64,000 nt of DNA from Bacteroidota bacterium (GTDB lineage Bacteria > Bacteroidota > Bacteroidia > AKYH767-A > 2013-40CM-41-45). Below the pieces are notes generated by a model, which was given only the letters and a program-made list of their open reading frames with translations, was not told the DNA's origin and ran no database searches. Location: contig JADJFC010000014.1 of the NCBI GenBank assembly GCA_016708785.1, forward strand, positions 248,001-312,000. The letters run 5' to 3'. Positions 9,804 to 21,400 of this stretch are shown piece by piece. Each line of letters opens with the position of its first letter. The stretch's first letter is position 1. The position numbers and the translations under genes were made by a program.

Positions 9804-9839
9804 ATAAAAAAAGGAAGCAGTTTGAAGCTGCTTCCTTTC
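9804..9839 (-). terminator. Intrinsic terminator of the SprB-repeat gene
   Basis: On the minus strand, an 11-bp stem (AAAGGAAGCAG with CTGCTTCCTTT, 9838-9810) is followed by a run of T. It lies about 35 bases past the stop codon of the giant gene. Confidence 0.85.
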
Positions 9840-9873
9840 AGACCGGGGTTTTAGTCCCGAATTTTATTTGTTA

Positions 9874-12800
9874 TTATTCTACTACAAGGCGAATAGTTTC
9901 AGTAGTTCCATCGGCAGCAGTTACGCTGATCATGTAAATACCTTTTGCTACTCCTGTTAGGTCGATATCCTGAGTATTGTAACCTTCGATTGCGTTAACA
10001 ACATCGCTTACCAATGTGTTTCCGATCATGTCCATTACTTTCACAAGATATTTAGACTCGCTAGCTGCGTTGAATGATACTGTAGCTTTTCCTGATGTAG
10101 GGTTTGGATACGCACCTAATTCAGTACTTGAAACAGATACATTATCTGCTGCTGTACGGCAGAACAAGCTTACAGCAACTGTTAATCCACCCGGTTGAGA
10201 AGCACCACAAGCATTCACCGCATTCGCACGAATAACTGCTGATGTACTCAAAGCTGTGTTGTAATTAACTATTGCTGTTGTACCTGACGGCGATATTGCT
10301 GCGCCACCTGTAATTGACCATGAATATGAAGTCGCGCCGGTTACCGGTGCAAGAGAATATGGTACACTTGATTGTGTTTTACAAACCGTAGTAGGTCCTG
10401 TAACTACAGGCACTCCTGGTCTTGCAGTAACTGCATAACAACGAGCCGGGCCTTGACCACAAGCATTATTAGCTGTAACACAAATATTTCCTGTACCCAC
10501 AAATGAAGGGAAGTTGACAACAATTGTTCTTCCATCCGGTGATGTTGACATAACCGATGCTCCTACAGGAACTGTCCAAGTATATGAAGTTGCACCTGGG
10601 ACAGCTGCAATTGAATAAGTAACATTACTTAATCCGCAAAGTGCTGTTCCTGGACCAGAAATTCCACCCGGTTGATTTGGCACAGAACCAACTGCAAATG
10701 TTCTTGTATATGAACCACAAGAGTTAAATACAGCAATACTTACTGTTCCGCTTGTCCAAGTTGGGCCAAAGTTGATAACTGCAGAAGACGTTGTGCTTGT
10801 TAAAGTCTGAGATCCTACTGAAGCATTTCCTGTAACTGACCATACATAAGAAGATACGCCAGGTACAACTGGCATTACATAAGTTGCAGTTCCATTAGCA
10901 CAAACCAGATTCGGTCCGCTTATCGCATTAGAGTGAGCAGGTACACCGGTAATTGTCATACCGCGCACAGCGCTGATACCATTACAATTCACACCACGAA
11001 CCTGAACTGATCCTTGGGCGAAGTTAAGCGGTACACTTACTACGATTGTATTTGTTCCTTGACCGGAAGAGATAAATGCGCCTGTTCCTGTAACAGTCCA
11101 GTTATAGCTAGTCGCATTAGAAGAAGTTGTACTGAATGTAAATAAACCTGCTCCACAAGTTACACTTGGACCAGTGATCACTGCCGGTAATCCCGGATAA
11201 GCAGTAATTACAGGAATATTCAGGCAACTAGTTGCGCCAGTTCCACAAGTATTGCTAGCCGCGACACAAATAAATCCACCTGCATAAGTCCCATTGAAAG
11301 CAACCGTAATACTATTTGTTGTAGAAGAACCTGTTGCTCCAGCCGGTAAAGTCCAAACATAAGAAGTTGCGCCCGGCACAGCAGCTACTGAATAAACGAT
11401 ACCTGAAGAATTACGACAAGCACCTGGTGCGCCACTAATTGCGCCTGGGGTTCCAACTGAACCACCTGAACCTGTTACGACAGCTGTAGCAGAACCTGAA
11501 CAACCATTTGCATCAGTGATCTGAACTGTATAAGATCCGGCAGCCAATCCGGTTGCTGTTTGTGTAGTTTGAGCATTTGACCATAAATATGTATAGCCAG
11601 GGTTACCACCTGTTGGCGTTACCGTTGCAGTTCCATCAGCCACTGAGCAACCGGAAGCTGCTGTAGTAGTTGTTGTTCCTTCAACTTTCGTAGGTTGAGA
11701 AATTGTAATTGTTGTTGTTGTTGTACAACCATTAGCATCCGTTACAGTGTAAACCGGACTACCGGCTCCTGCTGTAAATGATCCCGTTCCTGAATATGGA
11801 GCAGTTCCACCTGTTGCAGAAACGGTAACTGTAGTTGTTCCACCAAAGCAAAGTATAGCAGCGCCTTGAGAAGATGAAGCTGATAATGCAGATGGCTCAG
11901 TAACTGTAATTGAAGTTGTAGAAGCACATCCGTTAGCGTCTGTTACTGTGTAATTATAAGTTCCTGCTGTTACAGAGAATGATCCTGTTCCTGAATAAGG
12001 AGCTGTTCCACCTGTTGCAGATACGGTTACTGTTGAAGAACCACCATTACAAAGGATAGCTGTTGCTGATGAAGATGCAACTACTGTTGATGGCTCAGTG
12101 ATAGTAATTGTAGTTGTAGCTGAACAACCGTTTGCATCTGTTACTGTGTAAGTATATGTTCCTGCTGTCTCAGTGAATGAACCTGTTCCTGTGTAAGGAG
12201 CTGTTCCACCTGTTGCAGAAACTGTTACTGTTGAAGATCCACCGTTACAAAGAATTGCTGTTGATGATGAAGATGCAACTACAGCAGAAGGTTCAGTTAT
12301 AGTAATTGTTGTTGTAGCTGTACAACCATTAGCATCTGTTACTGTGTAAGTATAAGTTCCTGCTGCTTCAGTGAATGAACCCGTTCCTGTGTAAGGAGCT
12401 GTTCCACCTGTTGCAGAAACTGTTACTGTTGAAGATCCACCGTTACAAAGAATTGCTGTTGATGATGAAGATGCAACTACTGCTGAAGGTTCAGTGATAG
12501 TTATTGAAGTTGTAGAAGTACAACCGTTAGCATCTGTTACTGTATAAGTATGAGTACCTGCTCCTGCTGTTATTACTCCTGTTCCAGTGTAAGGAGCTGT
12601 TCCACCTGTTGCTGAAACGGTAACAGTAGTAGTTCCGCCGTTACAAAGAATTGCAGCACCTTGAGAGGATGAAGCAGACAATACAGAAGGTTCAGTTACA
12701 GTGATTGAAGTTGTAGAAGTACAACCGTTAACATCTGTTACTGTATAAGAATGTGTTCCTGCACCTACAGTGAATGTTCCTGTTCCTGTTATCGGAGCAA

Positions 12801-15363
12801 CGCCACCTGTTTGAGAAACGGTAACTGTTGTTGTTCCGCCATTACATAAGATAGGAGAATTCTGAGTAGATGAAGCAACTATTGCACATGCTGTTGATCC
12901 AACAGTAGCACATGCAGATGTTGTACATCCGTTAGCATCTGTTACTGTTATACAATAATTTCCCGGAAGTAGTCCTGTCAGATCAGTAGATGAATAAGGA
13001 GCTGTACCACCTGTAACTGATGTAATTGAAACTGTACCATCAGCACATGTTGGACATGATGAATTCGTTGCAGTTGCAGTTGCAGCTAATGCTGCCGGCT
13101 CTGTAACTGTAATAGTTGTCGTTGCAGAACATCCGTTCAGATCAGTTACAGTATATGTATGAGTGCCTGCTGAAACTGTAAATGTACCAACACCGATATA
13201 AGTTGGTGTACCACCTGTTGCAGATACAGTAACTGTAGATGATCCACCGTTACAAAGGATTGCTGTTGCAGATGAAGAGGCAACTAATACTGAAGGTTCA
13301 GTTATAGTAATTGAAGTTGTTGAAGTACAACCGTTCGCATCAGTAACAGTATAAGTATGTGTTCCTGCACCTGCCGTAACAACTCCTGTTCCTGTATAAG
13401 GAGCTGTTCCACCTGTTGCTGAAACAGTAACAGTTGTTGTTCCGCCATTACAAAGAATTGCTGCACCTTGAGATGATGAAGCTACAAGAGCTGATGGCTC
13501 AGTGATCGTTACAGAAGTTGTAGCTGTACAACCGTTAGCGTCAGTTACTGTGTAAGTATATGTTCCTGCTACTTCAGAGAAAGAACCTGTTCCCGTGTAA
13601 GGAGCTGTTCCGCCTGTTGCAGATACGGTTACTGTAGATGACCCACCGTTACAAAGAATCGCTGAAGACGAAGACGAAGCTGATAAAGCTGATGGCTCAG
13701 AAATTGTCACTGTAGTTGTAGCTGTACAACCGTTACCATCAGTTACTGTGTAAGTATAAGTTCCTGCTGTTTCAGTGAATGAACCTGTTCCTGTATAAGG
13801 AGCTGTTCCACCTGTTGCAGATACGGTTACGGTAGAAGAACCACCGTTACAAAGAATCGCTGTAGCTGAAGACGAAGCAACAACTGCAGTTGGCTCAGAA
13901 ACTGTGATTGAAGTTGTAGAAGTACAACCGTTACCATCAGTTACTGTATAACTATGAGTACCTGCTCCTACTGTAAAGGTTCCTGTTCCTGTTACAGGTT
14001 CAACACCTCCGGTTTGAGAAACCGTTACCGTTGTTGTTCCACCGAAACAAAGAATTGCTGCACCTTGAGAAGATGAAGCTACTAATGCACATGAAGGAGA
14101 AGTTACTGTTGCAGAAGCTTGAGTTGAACATCCATTGGCATCAACTATAGTTGCTATGTATGAACCGGCAGCAAGTCCTGTTGCAGTTGGACCGCTTTGA
14201 GTCGGTGTTGTATTCCATGTAATAGTATATGGACCTGTACCACCATTAACTGTTGCTGTTGCCGTTCCGTCAGTTGCAGATGGAGTTGAGGTTGGTGTCG
14301 CTGATGCTGATGCTGATAAAGCATCCGGTTGAGAAAGTGTTCCTGAAGCTACGGATGTACATCCGTTAGCATCCGTTACTGTGTAACTATATGGACCTGC
14401 AGTTGCAGGGAATGTACCGGTTCCTGTATAAGGACCGGTTCCACCTGTTGCACTTACTGTTACTGTTGTTGAACCACCGTTACAAAGAATCGGTGCATCC
14501 TGAGAAGCTGAAGCAACTACTGCTGAAGCCGGACCGGTGATTGTTACTGTTGCAGAAGCCGTACAAGCTCCTGAAGTCGCAACAACTGTATATGGTCCTG
14601 CTGCTAATCCTGTTGCAGTTGCTCCCGTTTGAACCGGTGTTGTATTCCATGAGTAAGTAACCGCTCCGGGCGCACTAAGTGTTGTTGCAGTTGCTGAACC
14701 TGTTGATTCACCAAAACACAATACATTGACTTGAGATGCTATTGAAGCCGTCATTGTACAACCTGCTGAAGGAATTAGAACAGAACAAGGAGTTGCCAAT
14801 GTTTTCACTAAAGATAAACTTGTAGTTGTAGTACAATTTTCATAAGCAATGATAGAAGCAGTTGTATTCCATGTAAATGTTGCAGCTGCTCCCGGAACAA
14901 AATTATTAGTGGAGTTCGCTAGTCTGAAACGACCAATCTTTCCACTTGTACCTGCTGCTATCAATGGCGCTGTACAAGTATTGTTATTGTACACGGTGTT
15001 CAGAGTAGAAACCTGAAATAGTCTTGATGTTGCATTGTATGTGAAAGTGATCACACTATTCGGAGGAAAACTGTTTGGAATGATCGACTGCCCATCATTT
15101 ACAAATGAGAACGCAATCGTATTCGTTCCGGCAGCAATTATGGCAGGCGAAAGTGTTCCGCGAATTACAGTACCATTCATGCGAAGGTCGCCTGCACCTG
15201 TATTCGTTGCCATCACATCAAACTCAAAAGAGTTGGCAGTTGTCGTACAATTTGCAGTTGACAGCGTATAGGTCGCTTGCCCACTGCTCGTCCCAAACGA
15301 AGTAAGGAAGACGATCAGAGTCACGAAGACTCCTCTTGTGAAGAGTTGCATAGTTGTTCTCAT
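9874..15363 (-). CDS. Giant SprB-repeat surface protein with T9SS sorting domain
   Basis: This 1829-residue protein has an N-terminal signal peptide ending near GTSSGQA. About a dozen SprB-type repeats of some 60 residues follow, each with the cores ILC[NF]GG..TVTVS, GTYTYTVTDANGC and ITEPS. After them come about five repeats that resemble PKD-like domains (PGATSYVWTLP, PGVSSYVWSV, PGATSYTWTVP). A type A T9SS domain ends it (LGAYPNPTSGKATVSF ... GIYMISVTAADGTTETIRLVVE). SprB is the mobile gliding adhesin of Flavobacterium johnsoniae; most proteins with this repeat are secreted adhesins without proof of a motility role. The near-identical DNA repeats make this gene prone to length variation and misassembly. 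Confidence 0.9.
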   Translation of the reverse strand: MRTTMQLFTRGVFVTLIVFLTSFGTSSGQATYTLSTANCTTTANSFEFDVMATNTGAGDLRMNGTVIRGTLSPAIIAAGTNTIAFSFVNDGQSIIPNSFPPNSVITFTYNATSRLFQVSTLNTVYNNNTCTAPLIAAGTSGKIGRFRLANSTNNFVPGAAATFTWNTTASIIAYENCTTTTSLSLVKTLATPCSVLIPSAGCTMTASIASQVNVLCFGESTGSATATTLSAPGAVTYSWNTTPVQTGATATGLAAGPYTVVATSGACTASATVTITGPASAVVASASQDAPILCNGGSTTVTVSATGGTGPYTGTGTFPATAGPYSYTVTDANGCTSVASGTLSQPDALSASASATPTSTPSATDGTATATVNGGTGPYTITWNTTPTQSGPTATGLAAGSYIATIVDANGCSTQASATVTSPSCALVASSSQGAAILCFGGTTTVTVSQTGGVEPVTGTGTFTVGAGTHSYTVTDGNGCTSTTSITVSEPTAVVASSSATAILCNGGSSTVTVSATGGTAPYTGTGSFTETAGTYTYTVTDGNGCTATTTVTISEPSALSASSSSSAILCNGGSSTVTVSATGGTAPYTGTGSFSEVAGTYTYTVTDANGCTATTSVTITEPSALVASSSQGAAILCNGGTTTVTVSATGGTAPYTGTGVVTAGAGTHTYTVTDANGCTSTTSITITEPSVLVASSSATAILCNGGSSTVTVSATGGTPTYIGVGTFTVSAGTHTYTVTDLNGCSATTTITVTEPAALAATATATNSSCPTCADGTVSITSVTGGTAPYSSTDLTGLLPGNYCITVTDANGCTTSACATVGSTACAIVASSTQNSPILCNGGTTTVTVSQTGGVAPITGTGTFTVGAGTHSYTVTDVNGCTSTTSITVTEPSVLSASSSQGAAILCNGGTTTVTVSATGGTAPYTGTGVITAGAGTHTYTVTDANGCTSTTSITITEPSAVVASSSSTAILCNGGSSTVTVSATGGTAPYTGTGSFTEAAGTYTYTVTDANGCTATTTITITEPSAVVASSSSTAILCNGGSSTVTVSATGGTAPYTGTGSFTETAGTYTYTVTDANGCSATTTITITEPSTVVASSSATAILCNGGSSTVTVSATGGTAPYSGTGSFSVTAGTYNYTVTDANGCASTTSITVTEPSALSASSSQGAAILCFGGTTTVTVSATGGTAPYSGTGSFTAGAGSPVYTVTDANGCTTTTTITISQPTKVEGTTTTTAASGCSVADGTATVTPTGGNPGYTYLWSNAQTTQTATGLAAGSYTVQITDANGCSGSATAVVTGSGGSVGTPGAISGAPGACRNSSGIVYSVAAVPGATSYVWTLPAGATGSSTTNSITVAFNGTYAGGFICVAASNTCGTGATSCLNIPVITAYPGLPAVITGPSVTCGAGLFTFSTTSSNATSYNWTVTGTGAFISSGQGTNTIVVSVPLNFAQGSVQVRGVNCNGISAVRGMTITGVPAHSNAISGPNLVCANGTATYVMPVVPGVSSYVWSVTGNASVGSQTLTSTTSSAVINFGPTWTSGTVSIAVFNSCGSYTRTFAVGSVPNQPGGISGPGTALCGLSNVTYSIAAVPGATSYTWTVPVGASVMSTSPDGRTIVVNFPSFVGTGNICVTANNACGQGPARCYAVTARPGVPVVTGPTTVCKTQSSVPYSLAPVTGATSYSWSITGGAAISPSGTTAIVNYNTALSTSAVIRANAVNACGASQPGGLTVAVSLFCRTAADNVSVSSTELGAYPNPTSGKATVSFNAASESKYLVKVMDMIGNTLVSDVVNAIEGYNTQDIDLTGVAKGIYMISVTAADGTTETIRLVVE

Positions 15364-15455
15364 GTATTGTTTTTTTAGTTGGTTTTTTTGTCTCGATTAA
15401 AATATTTGATAATGACAGTTATTGCGCTGGGCCGCGCAATAACTGCCAAATTTAT

Positions 15456-18400
15456 TTATGGGTGTACTGAACCTATTCCAAGTGAATTATTAGTATCGAA
15501 TTGTGGATAATCGTTTCCATCAACAAATCCATCACCATTCATATCTGTTGCATAATAATCACAACATAGTCCTAATGAGTTGTCGGTATCAAATTGTGGA
15601 TAATCGTTTCCATCAACGAATTCGTCTTGATTGATATCACCTACAAATAAGGAGTAGATGCCTTCTGAAAACTTATCAGATAAGTCTCCTGAGAATGCCT
15701 GTGCAGGGTCCGTAGAGAAGTCATAACTTGTCGGAGTTGCAGCAGCAAAAGCAACCGGCACCGATGACCAGGTAAACACGTGGTTACGTTGACGAATTGC
15801 AACATAATAATTACCATCAGCTCCATTCAGTACCGCAGTGCAAGTTCCATCAGTCATTAATACTGCTTTAACTGATCCGGCCAATAAGAATGTAGTAGCG
15901 TCATAAATCTCAACTTCAATTGTATCAGTTTCTGCACCGGTGGCCCCAGGTATAGCCTGATTAGCCAATACCGGTTCCATTGTACCGCCACCAAGATAAT
16001 AGCCTTGTAAGTATGCTGTCAAATTTATCGTCATTCCTGTTGGACAAATTGTTACTGTGAAACCTGATACTGTACTTGTCGTACAGTTTGCCGATGTATA
16101 TAGATTAAACACACCGGAAGTCGCAGACGGAGGTACTGTTACAGTGATTTCCCCGGGTTTACAATAACAAATATAGCAGAAATTCCGTTTAAGTCAATAG
16201 CTGAGACCAAGTTTAAATTTGACCCAAAAATCGACACTGTTGACCCAACGCAACCGGTTGATGGCGTAAAGCTGGTTATTCCAACGGCTGCTGGATCTGA
16301 AACCGTAATTGAAGTGGTTCCTGAGCATCCGTTAATATCTGTAACCGTATAGTTGTAAGTTCCTGCCAAAACAGTAAATGTTCCTTCACCGGTATAAGCT
16401 CCGGTTCCTCCTGTTGCTGTTACGGTAATCGTTGCATTTCCACCCGGACAAACAATGGCCGAAGTTTCAGTTGCGGTAACTACAATCGCTGTCGGTTCTG
16501 ATATCGTAATTGTTGTAACAGTTGTACATCCATTAGCATCTGTCACTGTGAAATTGTGTGTTCCGGCTAGTACGTTAAAGACTCCCTCCCCAGTGTAAGG
16601 TGCTGTTCCGCCGTTGCCTGTTACAGTTACTGAAGCTAACCCACCATTACAAAGTATTGCTACAGTTTCAACAGAAGTTGCTGTTAGTAATGTTGGTTCA
16701 GTAACAGTAATCGAAGTCGAACCCAAACAACCTAGTGCATCGCTCACAGAATAATTATGAGTCCCTGCTGATACAGTAAATGTTCCTTCGCCTGTGTATG
16801 GACTTGTTCCACCTGTTGCAGAAACTGTAACGGTAGATGTTCCACCGTTACAAAGAATAGGTGTTGATGTTGCTGTAACCACAGGAGCTTCGTTTACAAT
16901 TACCGTAATCGGTGTCCGTGGACTTTCACAACCAAGGTCTACATTCAAACTCGTTGTTGGTAAACCCGGACCGGTACCTGCACCAGTTGTATAGTTTGTG
17001 ATAAGTGACATATAAGTTCGCCATGAAGCAACACTTCTTGTTTGTAAATCATTATTCAAATTAAAAAATCCGGAAGATGCAAATGTATTTGCTGTCACTC
17101 CTGCAACAATTCCCGGTGGAAGTGCTCCTGTTGCTGTTGAAGTAGCTGTTTCAAATCCATTAGTTTCATCAAACACATATAAGTGTGTTTGTTGAGCGGC
17201 ATTAAACAAAGGATTATCATTTGTTGTGCTTGTAAATGCATAGATCTGATCTCCACCTGCTGCAAAAGCTAAAGGTGCATAATTGCTTACTGTTGTACAT
17301 GTAGAACATGTTATAGGTCCTGAGAATGTCCATGCAAAATCAGCTGTAGAAACATAACTTCTAATTATCGTTCCTTCAGGAATTGTATTGATCGCTGTCA
17401 ACTTGATCATATCCTCATTTCCTTTTGCATTCAACGCAGAAGCTCCACGGAAACCTGGTGTTGTAGCAGGTAAAACAGGAACTGTTGCATATCCATTATC
17501 AGTAAAGTAAATCACTGTTCCTGCCGGAATTTTACTCAATGAAACAAATGCAAATGAATCCGGTGTTGAATTGTCAATGTAACCATTGATAGCAATGCTC
17601 AAAGGATTTGATTGTTGTTGTGAAACATAATATGTTGTTGATCCTGCTGTAGCAGTTGACGGAATTGGTGCTGCACTTGCTGCATTTCCACCGGTAGAAG
17701 TTGTATACCACCAAAGGTCATTGCCCGGTAGAGCCGTCGCTGTAAGTGCCGATGTTGTTGCATTCTGACAATAAGTTATCGGTGAAGATGCTGTTGGTGC
17801 GGCAACACTTGTAACTGTTATTGATGCTATTGCTGATGCAGTGCAATTATCAACAGAAGTTCCAATAACGGTATAATCAGTCGAAGTCGTCGGAGTTGCA
17901 ACAACAGGAGAACCTGTCGTTGCGCTCAATCCTGTTGCAGGTGACCATGCATATGTAAGCGCGCCTGTAGCAGAAAGGCTAACCGAACTTCCTTCACATA
18001 TATTTGAAGTTGCCGGTGTAACCACAACTATTGGAAGTGGATTAACAGTCAAGGTAACTGTTCCAATACTCTGACATCCGTTGAAATCAACTGCAACTAC
18101 TGAATATGTTGTTGTTGTTGTTGGCGTCGCAGTTACGATTGGGTCAGTAGAGGAACTTAGGCTTCCTGCCGGTGACCAAGTATACGATGTGGCACCCGTT
18201 GCTTCAAGTGTAGACGATTGACCTTCACAGATTGTAGAAGGAGTTGCTGTAACTGTAATTGTAGGATTAGAATTTTGTGTAATGACATTGAATGTTGCAG
18301 ATTTACTACAACCATTCGCATCTGTTACTGTAACAGAATAAGTTCCTGCAGCAAGGCCGGAAATGTCTTCTGTGGTAGCACTGTTACTCCACAAATAAGT

Positions 18401-21400
18401 GAACGGAGAAGTACCGCCACCAACTGTGATGTCTACTGCACCAATATCACCACCAATACATCCTGTATTTGTAACCTGGCCTACGATGAATATGTCTGCC
18501 GGTTCTGTAACGATCACTGTTGAAGAAGCAGTACAACCGATTCCATCTGTTGCAGTCACCACATAAGTTCCTGCGATCAATGATGAAATAGAATTTGTAA
18601 TCTCACCTCCCGGTGACCACAAATAACTGATTGGTGAATTCAAAGAACTTGCTGTTGCCGTTGCTGAACCTGTAGCCGCGCCAAAGCAAAGAATATTTGT
18701 TCCGCTCGCCGATACTGTTACTGAAGATAAACTTACATCAGAATTCAGAAGATCTTTTACTTCGCGTCTTACCGCATTTGTAGTGTTAACTCCAGATGGC
18801 CAGATTCCTGTTGCAGAAGTTTCGAATGCCGAAATTGTATTGTCCTCATTTCTTGCTTCTACTCTTTTTACACCATTTGGACTATTTGCACCTATAGGAT
18901 AAACAGCTGCAAATGTTCCTGCCGCTGCTGTGCCCATGAAAATCTGATCAACGGTCGTTGGGAAATTCGTTTGACTGATCTGACTAAGTGCCGATGGATT
19001 TGACATGTATGAAAACAACGGGTCGCCTGTACCTGCTGTATTATCAAATACTAAAATGTGTTTACCGCCACTACAAGCACTTAGTGCTCCGGTTAAAAAT
19101 GCACCATCGTCTGTTGTTGCCGGTGTAATTGCTGAAGTTGCAATATCCAGTGCTGTTATTGTTTTTGTTGTAATAAAGTTTGGAACTATGTTCGTTCCAA
19201 AGCTACCTGTCGAATATGCGATACGAACATTGTGTACAGCACCACCGCCAAAGCGTGTTTCGTTTGCTGATGGTTGAAGATAGATCCAAACAGCACCTGA
19301 ACTTCCATTTGCATCTGTTGTAAATGCAGAGTTTCTTGTCTGGCCGCTATATGCTATTCCATTCCAGATAGAACCCGCACCAAGTGAAGTTGACAAATCA
19401 CTTGTGAGTCCAATTCCCGCTGCAACATTGTATGATGTATTAGGAGTTAAATTGTCGATTTGGAAACATACTGCAATTGGTGTCCGATTTAAATTTGTTC
19501 CGCTTTGACCTGTCGTTGTTTTAGCTCCCATATATTGAGGAACTACATGTTCAGTAAATGCAATCGGCGGATTGATAAGTATATTAGAGCTGAATGTAGA
19601 GAATAGTATTCCTGATGTTGCTTCCAATACATATGTACCTAAAAGATTGAATTCAATATCTGAGAATGTTGCAATTCCATTTACAAATGGAACAGTAAGT
19701 GTTCCTGACATAGCACCCGATCCGGGGAATAAAGCGATTGTTGCTGATCCGACATAATAAGGATCTATCGAAGCATCGGGTCTTGTTGCATAAACATAGA
19801 ACTGATTGATAGGTACATTCACAACCCCATTCGGAGGAGTGTTTGCGAATTGCAATTGATTTGCTACATCATATACATTGAAGGATGGCGTCTGACCATC
19901 AAATAATATGTCGCCTGCTGTAGTTGCTGCATTAAGAATTACTCCATACTCAGCAAAATCATAAACGATTCCTGATATTGTGATCTGGTTAGTTCCTACA
20001 GTCATAATTCCGGAAGTTACCACTGAGAGCAATGTTCCTAAACCTGTAAATACAGTAAGATCAATTGTAGTGTTTTGTGTTACATTCTGAGGACTACCAA
20101 AGTTATCCTGAGCTTGTATAGTAACTGAGAACGGTTGGTTAACCACTACGTCCAATCCACCATTCACATCCAAAACAACTAATTGTGTTGGGAATGACGG
20201 AGCAGCAGTTGTAACATCTTTAGGATTATCTGTTGCCGCATTAATGTTATATTTTGTTGCTACACCCGTTCCATTATATCCGTAAACGCGGAAGAAATAC
20301 TGAGTAGAAGGAGTCAGGTTTGTGACACTTACTGTGCTTCCCGGTCCGTCATATACTACTTGCTCGCCGCCACCATAAACTGTGTTAGCCGCATAAGTGT
20401 TTCCATCTACAGGATCAGTAAATAAGTTAACAGTATTCATTTTCACAATACGATTTGTTCCATCGCCATTGATCCAACTAACTCCTGTTGCATTTGTAAG
20501 TGTGGTAAAAAATGAAATAGAATTATCCTGAACTAACGGAGTTTGTGGGCCAACAGCAGAGAATGTGAAATCATCGATTGCCAAACCGTCGTCAGCGCCA
20601 CTATCGTTAAAATCTTTCCAGCGGATAACAAGTGTTTGACCCGGTAACCAATTACTGTTTAGTGTAAAGGTATAGCTTTTAGCTGTTTGGTTTAGAGCTA
20701 TGTTTCCATCAAGTGGCCCGGCTACACCACTAGTAACCGGCGACGTGAAGTCAAGACCAGCAACTCCTGTAAAAGTACCGTTCAATATATCGGTTCCTGC
20801 AACTTGATATTCGAACGAAAGTGTATTGGGAACACCTCCTCCAAATCTCCATTGTTCACCAACGAAAGTTATTGTAACGCTTGATAACGGTCCTCCGCTC
20901 GTATTAGTAAATACCGATCCTATAGCAGGATTATTAGACGAACCTAGACTACCAATAGCACGCTCTGTTGCTAAATTTGCTCCATAGCTATAAACACTAC
21001 CGGAGTTTCCGGAACCTGTATTTGTTTCAAAACGGATATCACCATTTGTTGTTTGATTTGTAATCTGCCAACCGCCTATTGCTGTTGAATTCATTGGAGG
21101 TGTTGAAAGATAATATGGCCCTTGACCAAATCCTGATGTTCCAAACAATCCACCCGTTGCCGGAATTCCATTGAAATCCTGAGTATATGTTCCTGTCGAA
21201 TAACTGATATAATCCGGTGTTGTTGCATTTCCGTTTCCAAAAGTTACTGTCTGGTAATTTGTAGTAAGCAATGTTCCATTGAATTCATAAACACGCACAT
21301 TATAAGTTATACCACGTGTAAGGCCGGTAATAATTGCAGAAGTTGCTGTTCAACTGTAAACCAGTTTGTCGCCTCCTCCAAGATCGGCAGCTGTTGCGAA

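Noticed and set aside
9874..15363. CRISPR-like array suggested by many regular repeats
   Set aside because: The repeats are in-frame protein repeats of about 190-200 bases with no unique spacers.
21350..21352. Reassigned genetic code (TGA as Gly)
   Set aside because: Several intact genes in the window stop at TGA in expected places, and only one internal TGA is seen.
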